Origin: Desulfobacterales bacterium | GTDB lineage: Bacteria > Desulfobacterota > Desulfobacteria > Desulfobacterales > 4be13 | DNA length: 20,145 nt | Assembly (NCBI GenBank): GCA_029940115.1 | Contig: JAOZRQ010000009.1 | Location: 1-20,145 of the forward strand | Direction: 5' to 3' | Shown here: in pieces, positions 8,134 to 14,956 of the stretch | Position numbering within the stretch: the first letter of the stretch is position 1 | Layout: every line of letters begins with the position of its first letter | Made by a program: the position numbers and the translations under genes | Notes under the pieces: generated by a model | Databases searched by the model: none | The model's input: only the letters and a program-made list of their open reading frames with translations | Told to the model about the DNA's origin: nothing

Positions 8134-8595
8134 ATGATTTATGAATATGCGTTTGATCCTGAACTTCTCGCAACTTGGGGAAAAGACAAGAATGACTTCA
8201 GATATTTTAAAGATAAATTCGGTCTTGGGCAAGCGAGAATGATGTCTGAATATCCGGGAGATAGGAAATGGAGAAAGAAATTCAGACAATCATGGGATGA
8301 AGCAGGCGATGATGGTGAACGAAAAAGGATTGAAGAACTTTTCGCCAGATTGACTGAGAGAAAGGTTAAAAGAAATTGGGGAGAATATGACGGAAATTCC
8401 CTGTGGTTGGAAAATGCGGAACGAGAGCATAACCGAAGTAGCGATCTGCGCTCTGCATGTGACCGGATTGTCTCGATTTGCGGTTCACCGGCAATCCGAG
8501 ATCGGCTCGCAGAACTCAGTGAGCAGGAAGCTCCGCCAGCAGGCCGGATATCCGGCCCGGCCGTGGAAACAGGCCCACGGACGGGAACCCGCTGA
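8134..8595 (+). CDS. Partner protein of the AAA ATPase (MIYEYA-type), probably truncated
   Basis: Starts two bases after the frameshift-corrected ATPase stop, with AAGGAG at 8117-8122, so it is translationally linked to the ATPase; a TTG at 8128 is an alternative start. 153 residues. The N-terminus MIYEYAFDPELL followed by DFRYFKDKFGLGQARMMSEYP is the kind of start I associate with small proteins encoded next to DUF3696-like ATPases (recollection, not a database hit). Residues 1 to about 115 are charged and helical with tryptophans typical of that group. After about residue 120 the sequence becomes Gly/Pro/Arg-rich (EAPPAGRISGPAVETGPRTG) and GC-rich, unlike the first part, suggesting that the native C-terminal domain was lost. 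Function unknown; defence role inferred only from context. Confidence 0.6.
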   Translation: MIYEYAFDPELLATWGKDKNDFRYFKDKFGLGQARMMSEYPGDRKWRKKFRQSWDEAGDDGERKRIEELFARLTERKVKRNWGEYDGNSLWLENAEREHNRSSDLRSACDRIVSICGSPAIRDRLAELSEQEAPPAGRISGPAVETGPRTGTR

Positions 8596-8671
8596 TTTGA
8601 GGGGTTGCGCTGATCCGGGGCCGGACAATTTAAAAGATTGTCCTACATATTCAAGAAGAAAGGAGGCGAAA

Positions 8672-8967
8672 ATGCTTACGATAACCATGAAGACGGACAG
8701 CCCTCGGGAGGCTGTGGAAATTTTGCAGGAAGCGCTGGAAAAGGAGATGTTGCGCTTGAAATACGGCCTGAATCTTGCCAGAAAGCGTCTGAAAAGCTTT
8801 GAAAAGAGATACAATGTATCTTCGGAGACCTTCATGAACGAATGGCGGCCGAAGATCTGGAAGGCAAGGACATGGAGTATGTGGAATGGGCAGGAGAGTA
8901 TCAGTTTTATGGCATATTGAATCAGCGGCTGCATATCTTGGAAGGTATTGAACATGTCAGTTCATAA
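8672..8967 (+). pseudogene. Antitoxin-like small protein with one frameshift
   Basis: ATG 8672 has AAGGAGG just upstream. Frame one gives 82 residues ending at 8920: a helical N-terminus (MKTDSPREAVEILQEALEKE, then LKYGLNLARKRLKSFEKRYN) that turns to nonsense after MNEW. From 8845 the -1 frame continues smoothly as AAEDLEGKDMEYVEWAGEYQ then FYGILNQRLHILEGIEHVSS to TAA 8965-8967. One additional G in the GG at 8844-8845 would fuse the halves into a 98-residue protein. Its stop overlaps the start of the TumE-like gene by 14 bases, the usual antitoxin-first arrangement. The role as antitoxin is inferred from that arrangement and from size and charge; no DNA-binding domain is recognisable. Confidence 0.6.
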
Positions 8968-9142
8968 ATATCTCGAATTGTTCCGCCGAGAAATGGAAAA
9001 GCTTGAGGACCACGGGTATGCGGAATTTCTCGAAATCAGGGAGAAAATACGCCCGAACAAGCAGGCGGACATAAAGATGAAGGCGGTTTTTGTTGACGGA
9101 TCGGCCCTGCACATCCTGAAAGGCATTCCGGCAACTGCCTGA
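8954..9142 (+). pseudogene. N-terminal fragment of a TumE-like (DUF6516) toxin
   Basis: ATG 8954 overlaps the preceding gene by 14 bases and has GGAAGG 8 bases upstream. The 62 residues include KADIKMKA-like basic sequence leading to VFVDGSALHI, which resembles the start of the TumE toxin core (strand, then DGS-L-hydrophobic). The remainder of that domain, including the conserved RYDN/PHH and HKH parts expected about 30-60 residues later, is absent: after 9115 the frame reads LKGIPATA and stops. The stop lies in a hairpin arm next to a transposase remnant, so an insertion followed by deletion is the likely cause. Family assignment is moderate, based on recollection of a short motif. Confidence 0.5.
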
Positions 9143-9196
9143 AATCATTGGCACTGAGCATTCCATGCCTGTTTTTTCTGGCATCAATGATTTCAG
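9139..9196. other. Inverted repeat CTGAAATCATTG / CAATGATTTCAG
   Basis: Perfect 12-bp arms at 9139-9150 and 9185-9196, with an inner ATGCC/GGCAT stem. It overlaps the broken toxin stop on the left and the first codons of the transposase remnant on the right. ATG 9165 lies in the loop region. It could be the end of the insertion sequence or a hairpin masking a start; a terminator is less likely because no T run follows the stem. Confidence 0.5.
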
Positions 9197-9345
9197 CATG
9201 TTACGAGAACTTACGACTGATGAGTAAAGTAAGGAAGGATGATGAGGTAGCTCCCCGCTCTGAACTTTGGCAGGTTCCGGAGACGATTGGGGACAAGCTG
9301 CTGTTCATCCTCGTCTACATGTAAACCAACTCCTTGGAGGCGGCG
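9165..9345 (+). pseudogene. IS5-type transposase N-terminal remnant
   Basis: One frame from ATG 9165 reads MPVFSGINDFSMLRELTTDE and stops. A different frame, from 9220, reads PETIGDKLLFILVYM, stop, TNSLEAA (9280-9345). Together these match the beginning of IS5-group transposases, where a short start with an LREL segment is followed by an acidic helix and then by a D-K-LLFILVYLKTNPLQE motif (recollected pattern). The segment between is deleted or scrambled, the Lys codon of the motif is now a stop, and nothing of the catalytic DDE region remains. It explains the interruption of the toxin gene. Confidence 0.5.
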
Positions 9346-9352
9346 ATTAGAC

Positions 9353-9748
9353 ATGAACCTGAACAACCTCACCCTGGAATTTTTGGAACAGGAATGTGGC
9401 ATCTCCATGACCAAGCTGGGGGATACAAGCCTTAGAGAGAAACTGCAAAAATTGGATACCGACATCAGCGACATCCATCCTCCTTCAGGTCAGGCATTGC
9501 GCTTCTGGCAAATGGCGGACTTGAATCCTGCGTGGCTCAGTCTGTCAGGAGAATACACCGAGATCCAGTTGAAAGAGAGCATCATTCTGCCGCTTCTGAA
9601 TCTGGCCAAGATGGGAACATCCCCTTTTTTGATGGGAAGATGTTCTGAATTCGGGGGATTCTCCTTGGAACCGGATCTGGCATTCATTTTGAGGGCCTTG
9701 CGGCATTACTTCTTTCAGGCCCAAGAGATTTTGGAGAATCAGAAATGA
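9353..9748 (+). CDS. Hypothetical protein, 131 residues
   Basis: ATG 9353 with TTGGAGG about 12 bases upstream, a slightly long spacing. The protein is acidic to neutral, helical and soluble, with no signal peptide or membrane segment; notable stretches are LEFLEQECGISMTKLGDTSL and LILPLL-type hydrophobics near residue 80, then FILRALRHYFFQAQEILENQ at the C-terminus. I do not recognise the family. It follows directly on the transposase remnant and precedes a repeat-filled gap, so it may be a leftover of the same accessory island or an independent gene. Confidence 0.5.
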   Translation: MNLNNLTLEFLEQECGISMTKLGDTSLREKLQKLDTDISDIHPPSGQALRFWQMADLNPAWLSLSGEYTEIQLKESIILPLLNLAKMGTSPFLMGRCSEFGGFSLEPDLAFILRALRHYFFQAQEILENQK

Positions 9749-9815
9749 GATCAGGCCCGGAATCAATTTCCAAAATCAGAATTGCTGACCACTTTATCAA
9801 TTTGTCAAGTTTTCC

Positions 9816-9845
9816 TTGCAAAGCATAAAAGGTTTATGGTATCTT
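9816..9845 (+). promoter_or_regulatory. Putative sigma-70-type promoter
   Basis: TTGCAA (9816-9821), an 18-base spacer, then TATCTT (9840-9845), in the AT-richest part of the gap ahead of the amino-acid-binding protein. It is about 355 bases upstream of the start, which would give a long leader. Alternative pairings (TTGTCA with ATAAAA) exist nearby. Confidence 0.25.
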
Positions 9846-10006
9846 GTTTTTTTGTCATTTAACAATCATGTAGATCCAAAAGTTTGCTGACCACAAAGAA
9901 ACTCGGTTTCAGCCCTCGAATTGAGCGATTAGGTTTCGGGGATGCCAGAGGCTGGGCTTCTTTGTCCTTAATTAGGATCTGCTGATAAAGGAAATCTGTT
10001 TCAATT

Positions 10007-10145
10007 AAGGAACCGTGACCTAAGACCTACCGCTAGGAATGAGGGGTTCTGCTGAGAGGGAAATCCGAACCTGCCGCCCAAGGCAAGAATGATCGTCAAT
10101 CCAGCAGGATCGGCGGATGAAGAGGTTGTTCAGTCACGGTTGCTT
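10007..10145. mobile_element. Inverted-repeat element A1 (about 139 bp)
   Basis: The left end AAGGAACCGTGACC (10007-10020) is the complement of the right end GTCACGGTTGCTT (ending 10145) with one mismatch in 13-14. The right end also contains GAGGTTGTTCAGTCACGG, shared with A2 at 11361-11378 (one difference). No ORF. Member of the same family as A2 and A3. Confidence 0.6.
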
Positions 10146-10200
10146 AAGGGATTGCTTGCAATTCCAAATGGAAGTGAACTTTTGAACAAGGAGGAGATTG

Positions 10201-11220
10201 ATGACGTTTTTCAAATGGTGTGCAGTGGCGGTGGCCACTGTCATGGTGGCCGCGGGTATGGCAACCGCAGGCGAGACATTGGACGCGGTCAAGGCAAAAG
10301 GGTTTGTCCAAGTGGGAGTGAACGGCGGCCTGTTCGGTTTCGGGATGCCGGATGAGAAAGGGGTGTGGAAAGGGCTGGATGTGGATACCGGCCGGGCCAT
10401 CGCGGCGGCGGTGTTCGATGACGCCAAGAAGGTCAAATTCATCCCTTTGACGGCTGTGCAACGCTTTACCGCGCTCCAGTCGGGTGAGATTGATGTGCTG
10501 TGCCGCAACGCGACCCAGACCCTGAACCGGGACACGGCGTTGGGGCTCGACTTTGTCCAAGTGAACTATTATGACGGTCAGGGGTTCTTGGTTCCGAAGA
10601 AACTCGGGATCAAGAGCGCCAAGGAATTGGGCGGCGCGACGATCTGTGTCCTTCCCGGAACCACCACAGAAATGAACGCCGCGGACTTCTTCCGGTCAAA
10701 CGACATGAAATGGAAGCCGGTGGTGATTGAGCAGACCGCCGAGCTGAACAAGGCGTTCTTTGCCGGCCGGTGTGACTGCCTGACTTCGGACGCGTCCCAG
10801 TTGGCCGGCAACCGGGCTGTGGCCCCCAACCCGAAGGATTATGCCATCCTGCCTGAGATCATCTCCAAAGAGCCGCTTGCGCCTGCGGTCCGTCATGGGG
10901 ATGACCAGTGGAAGGACATTGTCAACTACTCCGTGCTGGCCATGATCAACGCGGAGGAGCTGGGCATCACCTCAAAGAACCTCGATGAGATGCTCAAGAG
11001 CAAGGACCCGAAAGTCCAGCGCTTCCTCGGTGTCACGCCGGGGAATGGCAAGGCTCTGGGCCTTGATGAGAAGTTCGCTTACAACATCGTCAAGCAGGTG
11101 GGGAACTACGGCGAGGTCTTTGAGCGGAATGTGGGGATCAACACCCCCTTGGGAATCGAACGCGGTCTGAACGCCCTCTGGACAGACGGGGGACTGATGT
11201 ATTCGCCGCCGTTTAAGTAG
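10201..11220 (+). CDS. Amino-acid ABC transporter substrate-binding protein (AapJ/BztA type)
   Basis: 339 residues; ATG 10201 with AAGGAGG 6 bases upstream. Residues 1-23 are a signal peptide ending ATA before GETLDAVKAKG, so the mature protein is periplasmic. The family-3 solute-binding fold is clear: GFVQVGVNGGLFGFGMPDEK, then GLDVDTGRAIAAAVF, ALQSGEIDVLCRNATQTLNR, ICVLPGTTTEMN, and GRCDCLTSDASQLAGNR. The length and the C-terminal GNYGEVFERNVG segment match the general L-amino-acid binding proteins rather than the shorter HisJ/GlnH type. Known members deliver many L-amino acids to an inner-membrane permease. No permease or ATPase gene follows: smpB is next after a 485-bp repeat gap. It is thus an orphan within this window. 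The stop TAG is the first element of a heptamer array. Confidence 0.93.
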   Translation: MTFFKWCAVAVATVMVAAGMATAGETLDAVKAKGFVQVGVNGGLFGFGMPDEKGVWKGLDVDTGRAIAAAVFDDAKKVKFIPLTAVQRFTALQSGEIDVLCRNATQTLNRDTALGLDFVQVNYYDGQGFLVPKKLGIKSAKELGGATICVLPGTTTEMNAADFFRSNDMKWKPVVIEQTAELNKAFFAGRCDCLTSDASQLAGNRAVAPNPKDYAILPEIISKEPLAPAVRHGDDQWKDIVNYSVLAMINAEELGITSKNLDEMLKSKDPKVQRFLGVTPGNGKALGLDEKFAYNIVKQVGNYGEVFERNVGINTPLGIERGLNALWTDGGLMYSPPFK

Positions 11221-11262
11221 CTGTAAGCTGTAAGTTGTAAGCTGTAAGTTGTAAGCTGTAAG
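11218..11262. repeat. CTGTAAG/TTGTAAG heptamer array
   Basis: Six consecutive 7-bp units alternating CTGTAAG and TTGTAAG, beginning at the stop codon of the preceding gene. TAA recurs every 7 bases and so falls in all three frames. A further CTGTAAG lies beyond element A2 (11387-11393), showing that A2 inserted into the array. Confidence 0.85.
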
Positions 11263-11384
11263 GAACCATGACCGAACAACATCTCCCTCATGCTTGTCTC
11301 GGATTGGCAAATCCGAGATGCCTCTGACAAAAGACGTTAGGGACAGGTCCGGCAGATGGGGAGGTTGTTCGGTCACGGATACTC
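11263..11384. mobile_element. Inverted-repeat element A2 (122 bp) with 9-bp direct flanks
   Basis: Left core CCATGACCGAACAAC (11266-11280) and right core GTTGTTCGGTCACGG (11364-11378) are complementary with one mismatch. AGCTGTAAG occurs on both sides (11254-11262 and 11385-11393), consistent with a 9-bp target duplication, though the target is itself repetitive. The interior has a perfect stem around GGATTGGCAAATCC (11297-11318). No ORF. Confidence 0.7.
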
Positions 11385-11405
11385 AGCTGTAAGAAGTGGC
11401 CATAA

Positions 11406-11464
11406 AACATGTTCGGTTCGGATCTGTGTTTCGTCTGAGATTGACAAATCCGAACCGCATGTTG
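11406..11464. repeat. Imperfect hairpin with CGGTTCGGAT / ATCCGAACCG arms
   Basis: Outer ACATG/CATGT bases extend the perfect 10-bp arms. The right arm includes AGATTGACAAATCCG, a member of the dispersed near-palindrome family. Non-coding. Confidence 0.55.
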
Positions 11465-11485
11465 TTCCAAAAAACGGATGCATTT

Positions 11486-11690
11486 CAGTTCCGCCTTCAG
11501 GCGGTGCGAGACCGTCTAAAGGCGGAACTACAAATTGAAATATTTCATGTTTCACGCATCACGTTTCACGCATCACGTTTCACGCATCACCAAATCAGTT
11601 CCGCCTTCAGGCGGTGCGAGACCGTCTAAAGGCAGAACTATAAACTGAAATATTTCACGTTTCACGCATCACGTTTCACGCATCACCAAA
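11486..11690. repeat. Composite direct duplication: GGCGGAACT hairpin plus CACGTTT/CACGCAT array
   Basis: Unit 1 (11486-11594) and unit 2 (11596-11690) are near-identical. Each has a stem from AGTTCCGCC to GGCGGAACT (GGCAGAACT in unit 2), then AT-rich bases, then heptamers CACGTTT and CACGCAT, then CACCAAA. Unit 1 has six heptamers and unit 2 four, so the length difference is exactly one 14-bp pair. The same hairpin-plus-array association recurs at 16355-16584. Confidence 0.85.
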
Positions 11691-11705
11691 CCAGAGGAAA
11701 ACGCA

Positions 11706-12164
11706 TTGAAAGTGCATAAGAAACTTGTCACCGACAACAAGAAGGCCAGATTCAACTATTTCATCATGGACGAATATGAGGCAGGAATGGTTCTTCTCGG
11801 AACCGAGGTCAAAGCCATCCGGCTCGGACGGGCGCATCTGAAAGATGCTTACGCCAAAATCAAAAAAGGTGAGGTCTTTGTCCACCAGATGCACATCGGC
11901 CCTTACCCCTTTGCCTATTATGAGAATCATGAACCCCTGCGAGTCCGAAAGTTGCTGTTGCATAAATACGAGATCAAGAGACTGATCGGCAAAGTGAATG
12001 AAAGGGGACTCTCCCTGATTCCCCTGAGGGTCTATTTCAAAGAGGGCAAAGCCAAGATGACCTTGGCCCTGGCCAAGGGAAAAAAATCACCGGACAAACG
12101 AGAGGCAATCCGGAGGCGGGATGAAAAGAGGGACATGGAACGAGAAAGGAAGGAAAAATATTGA
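11706..12164 (+). CDS. smpB: SsrA-binding protein SmpB
   Basis: 152 residues. SmpB binds tmRNA and brings it to stalled ribosomes for trans-translation. The start is TTG 11706, with AGAGGA 7 bases upstream; no ATG fits. The family core is intact: VTDNKKARFNYFIMDEYEAG, then LGTEVKAIRLGRAHLKDAYA, then HIGPYPFAYYENHEP, RKLLLHKYEIKRL, and the basic C-terminal tail (GKKSPDKREAIRRRDEKRDM) that enters the decoding centre. Upstream DNA is entirely repeats, so its promoter is not obvious. The stop overlaps the start of the next gene by four bases. No tmRNA gene is visible in the window. Confidence 0.97.
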   Translation: MKVHKKLVTDNKKARFNYFIMDEYEAGMVLLGTEVKAIRLGRAHLKDAYAKIKKGEVFVHQMHIGPYPFAYYENHEPLRVRKLLLHKYEIKRLIGKVNERGLSLIPLRVYFKEGKAKMTLALAKGKKSPDKREAIRRRDEKRDMERERKEKY

Positions 12165-13132
12165 TTCTGATAACAGGCGGCGGCGGATTTCTGGGCAGTG
12201 CCATTGTCAGGCGTCTTGCGGAGAAAGGCCACCACATACGCAACTTTTCCCGCGGAACCTACCCGGAACTTGCGGAACTGGGCGTGGAGCAGATTCAGGG
12301 GGACCTCGCGGACAAGGCGGCGGTTGAGCAGGCATGCAAAGGTGTTGACACGGTCTTTCATGTGGCCGCGAAGCCCGGGGTGTGGGGCGCGTACCCAGAC
12401 TATTTCAGAACCAACGTCACAGGCACGCAGAATGTCATTGCGGCCTGCCGGCATCACGGAATTTCGAGACTCATTCATACCAGTTCCCCGAGTGTGGTCT
12501 TTGATGGAAGCGACATGGAGGGCGCGGATGAGTCCCTCCCCTATCCGAAGCGGTTTCACGCGCATTACCCACAGACAAAGGCGATGGCCGAGCAACTTGT
12601 CCGAGAGGCCGCGAAGGAGGGATTGCCGTCCATCATTCTGAGGCCCCATCTGATATGGGGGCCCGGAGACAACCATCTTGTCCCGAGGATCATTTCAAGG
12701 GCAGACCAGTTGGTGAGGGTCGGCGACGGGAAAAACTTGGTGGACACCACTTATATTGACAATGCCGCGGACACCCACATTCTGGCCGCGGAGCAGTTGG
12801 CGGTCCATCCTGAACTCTCCGGCAGGATTTACTTCATCAGCCAAGGAGAGCCGGTGTTGCTCTGGGAGATGATCAACGCGATCCTGAAGGCGGGCGGGCT
12901 TCCTCCGGTTCGGCGATCCATGCCGGCAAAGGCCGCATGGATGATCGGCCTTCTCCTTGAAATGATCCACAAGACATTTCATATCCGCGCGGAACCCCGG
13001 ATGACCCGTTTCGTGGCCGAAGAGTTGGCCGCATCCCACTGGTTTGACATCAGCGCGGCCAGAAGAGACCTCGGATACGTCCCCCGGGTCTCCACAGAAG
13101 AAGGGCTTCGCAGGCTTGAAAGGCTTTTGTGA
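12161..13132 (+). CDS. NAD(P)-dependent epimerase/dehydratase family protein, OleD/3-beta-HSD-like
   Basis: 323 residues in the short-chain dehydrogenase extended family. The start TTG 12161 overlaps the smpB stop (TTGA) and has AGGAAGGA just upstream, so translation is coupled. The nucleotide-binding loop GGGGFLG is at residues 6-12, FHVAAKPGVWG near 67-77, the catalytic YPQTK with Y136 and K140, and SSPSVVFDG followed by DESLPYP, a pattern I associate with OleD-type 2-alkyl-3-ketoalkanoate reductases and 3-beta-hydroxysteroid dehydrogenases. The substrate cannot be deduced: no OleA/B/C genes are nearby. A long-chain keto or sterol-like substrate is a guess from family resemblance. Coupling to smpB looks incidental in function. 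Confidence 0.88.
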   Translation: MILITGGGGFLGSAIVRRLAEKGHHIRNFSRGTYPELAELGVEQIQGDLADKAAVEQACKGVDTVFHVAAKPGVWGAYPDYFRTNVTGTQNVIAACRHHGISRLIHTSSPSVVFDGSDMEGADESLPYPKRFHAHYPQTKAMAEQLVREAAKEGLPSIILRPHLIWGPGDNHLVPRIISRADQLVRVGDGKNLVDTTYIDNAADTHILAAEQLAVHPELSGRIYFISQGEPVLLWEMINAILKAGGLPPVRRSMPAKAAWMIGLLLEMIHKTFHIRAEPRMTRFVAEELAASHWFDISAARRDLGYVPRVSTEEGLRRLERLL

Positions 13133-13214
13133 ATATGTTTGATGTTAAAGTAGTTGTTGAAGATGATAATGGTTGTCAGCGGATTATTGGGGGTGAACGA
13201 TAAGTTTGCTGTTT

Positions 13215-13337
13215 AGAGGGTGTTTGGAAACTCCCTGCGAACCCCACAATGGCGCGGGCTTGGCGAGATGGCCATCCCCGGATTCTCCAATCATGTCAGG
13301 GGTTGACCCGATCATGAAGGTGTTTGAAAACACTTTC
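13215..13337. mobile_element. Inverted-repeat element bounded by two GTGTTT-type hairpins
   Basis: The left hairpin 13217-13236 (AGGGTGTTTGGAAACTCCCT) and right hairpin 13316-13337 (GTGTTTGAAAACAC core) resemble each other in inverted orientation, with ACCCC/GGGGT further inside. About 123 bp, no ORF. It abuts the next element directly. Confidence 0.5.
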
Positions 13338-13468
13338 TTACAGGACAAAAAGTTGTGTAAAAGAAACCCGGCCCCGATACTTGTCCCCGACATCCCTTAT
13401 CGGGCAAGCTTTTTCCCGAATGGGCCGATTTCTGCCAGAAAAAGCCGGGTTTCTTTTTTTGTACACAG
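13338..13468. mobile_element. GAAACCCGGC element B1 (degenerate left end)
   Basis: Left TACAGGACAAAAA and GTGTAAAAGAAACCCGG; right GCCGGGTTTC, a run of seven T, then GTACACAG. Shares ends and the GAAACCCGGCTTTTTC core with B2 and B3. The plus-strand stem followed by T7 could act as a rho-independent terminator for transcription from 13132. Confidence 0.65.
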
Positions 13469-13629
13469 ATAAGTTCGTCAAATTGTATCAAAATGAAAAC
13501 CTAACCCATAATCGTTGGGGCAACTTAACTAACTCAACTAGTTGCAGGTGAGGTTCCAAGCAAGTCAGAATTGACTGTAGAACCGACTTGCCAATTTTAT
13601 CATGAAACACACTCAAGGAATTGAAGAAG

Positions 13630-14952
13630 ATGGCAGAAATCACCCCTTTCAAGGGAATCTTATATCATTCGGACGATGTTCATGATCTCTCACTCATGGT
13701 AACCCCTCCCTTTGATGTGATATCAAAGGAGGATCAATGCCATTTCCATGAATGCCACCCCCATAATGTCATCCGGCTGATATTGGGCAACCGGTCCGAA
13801 GCGGACTCCCCAGCGGACAACTGCCACACCCGGTCCGCAACCTGTCTCAATCAGTGGCTATCAGAAGGGATCCTGGCCCGGGACAAGGCGCCGGCGTTTT
13901 ATCTGACCACCATGACGTTTCTTTTGGAGGAGAGATCCATCACCCGTTTCGGACTGATTGCGCGGATCCGCCTCGAGCCGTTTGAAAAGGGGGTGGTCCT
14001 CCCCCATGAAAGAACCTTTTCCAAAGTCCGGTCAGAGCGGCTTGAGCTGATGAAGGCCTGTCACGCCAACCTCAGCCCGATCTTTGCCCTGTACTCGGAT
14101 CAGGAGGGCATCCTCAGTTCATTAACGGATGCGGTGTCCGACAAGACGCCGGTCATGGCGTTCATGGAGGCCAACGGTCACCGGCACAGCCTGTGGCGGA
14201 TCACTGACATCGGGGTCCATCAGCACATCTCCCGGGCAATGGCGGGAAAGCGGATATTCATTGCCGATGGCCACCACAGATATGAAACCGCGCTGGCCTA
14301 CAGGGACTGGGTGGCGGAGACTGATCCCCAGTTTTCCGAAGATCATCCGGCCAATCATGTGATGATGTACTTGGCCAGCATGGAGGACCCGGGCGTGATC
14401 ATCCGCCCCGCGCACCGGATGCTGAAGGCGGTTCCCGAATCGGCAATGGCTCGGTTTCTTCAGAAGGCCAGGGATTATTTTGACATCGTCACCATCCCTT
14501 ATGGATCAAACGGGGGCACGGCCCGGACCGAATTCCTGTCGGACTTGGGACTGAACCCTGCAAACCATACGATTGGGGTTTGCATGAAAGATGCCCGGGA
14601 TCTGTGCCTGTTGAAGCTCAAACCGGGTGTGATGGAGAGGATGTTCGGCCACGAGTTGCCGGCGACCCTGATGCATATTGATGTGACCGTGCTGACCCGC
14701 CTGATCTTCATGGAAATTCTCGGGTTTGACCAAGTTAGGCTGGACAACGAGAAACTGATCGGCTATTCGAGTGTCGCGGAAGAGGCCATTGACGCCGTCA
14801 CCTTGGGCAAGTGGGACATCAGCTTCATCCTGAATCCCACCCGGATTGAACAGATGCGGGAGGTGGCCGAAAAGGGGCTGATCATGCCGAGGAAGGCGAC
14901 CTATTTCTACCCGAAGGTGATCGCGGGACAGGTGATCAATCCGTTGTCATAG
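13630..14952 (+). CDS. DUF1015 family protein
   Basis: 440 residues. ATG 13630 is preferred, with AAGGA about 10 bases upstream; an in-frame TTG at 13621 sits too close to that site. Characteristic motifs of the family are present: the N-terminal ITPFKGI, TPPFDVIS at 25-32, VVLPHERTFSKVRSERLELM around 122-141, and IADGHHRYETALAYRDWV starting at 211. The histidine- and acid-rich ADGHHRYET looks like an active-site or metal/phosphate motif, but no function is firmly assigned to the family. Soluble, cytoplasmic, no signal peptide. It stands alone between repeat elements and converges on the PD-(D/E)XK-like gene, separated by a terminator-like element. Confidence 0.92.
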   Translation: MAEITPFKGILYHSDDVHDLSLMVTPPFDVISKEDQCHFHECHPHNVIRLILGNRSEADSPADNCHTRSATCLNQWLSEGILARDKAPAFYLTTMTFLLEERSITRFGLIARIRLEPFEKGVVLPHERTFSKVRSERLELMKACHANLSPIFALYSDQEGILSSLTDAVSDKTPVMAFMEANGHRHSLWRITDIGVHQHISRAMAGKRIFIADGHHRYETALAYRDWVAETDPQFSEDHPANHVMMYLASMEDPGVIIRPAHRMLKAVPESAMARFLQKARDYFDIVTIPYGSNGGTARTEFLSDLGLNPANHTIGVCMKDARDLCLLKLKPGVMERMFGHELPATLMHIDVTVLTRLIFMEILGFDQVRLDNEKLIGYSSVAEEAIDAVTLGKWDISFILNPTRIEQMREVAEKGLIMPRKATYFYPKVIAGQVINPLS

Positions 14953-14956
14953 AAAC

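Larger units (their letters stand above)
9749..10200. other. Leader region of the ABC substrate-binding gene
   Basis: 450 bases without a gene. It holds a putative promoter (9816-9845), a repeated TTGCTGACCAC (9782 and 9884), two similar 24-base motifs around TCTGCTGA and GGAAATC (9975-9998 and 10044-10067), and inverted-repeat element A1 (10007-10145). A CTGCTG/CAGCAG pairing (10050-10055 with 10103-10108) could form a leader stem. Confidence 0.5.
13133..13629. other. Gap of about 500 bp: two inverted-repeat elements and a small hairpin, no clear gene
   Basis: A 22-codon frame (13135-13203, MFDVKVVVEDDNG start) directly after the previous stop may be a gene fragment but is too short to call. 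Then follow elements at 13215-13337 and 13338-13468. Bases 13556-13592 form a GCAAGTC/GACTTGC stem just upstream of the DUF1015 gene, without a T run. Confidence 0.45.

Noticed and set aside
10040..10110. TPP, glycine or cobalamin riboswitch
   Set aside because: Isolated pieces (CTGAGA, GAACCTG, GCCGCC) are suggestive, but the conserved cores and pairing order of each class are not satisfied.
10089..10355. Open frame overlapping the start of the substrate-binding protein
   Set aside because: It lies in another frame of the signal-peptide region and begins inside element A1.
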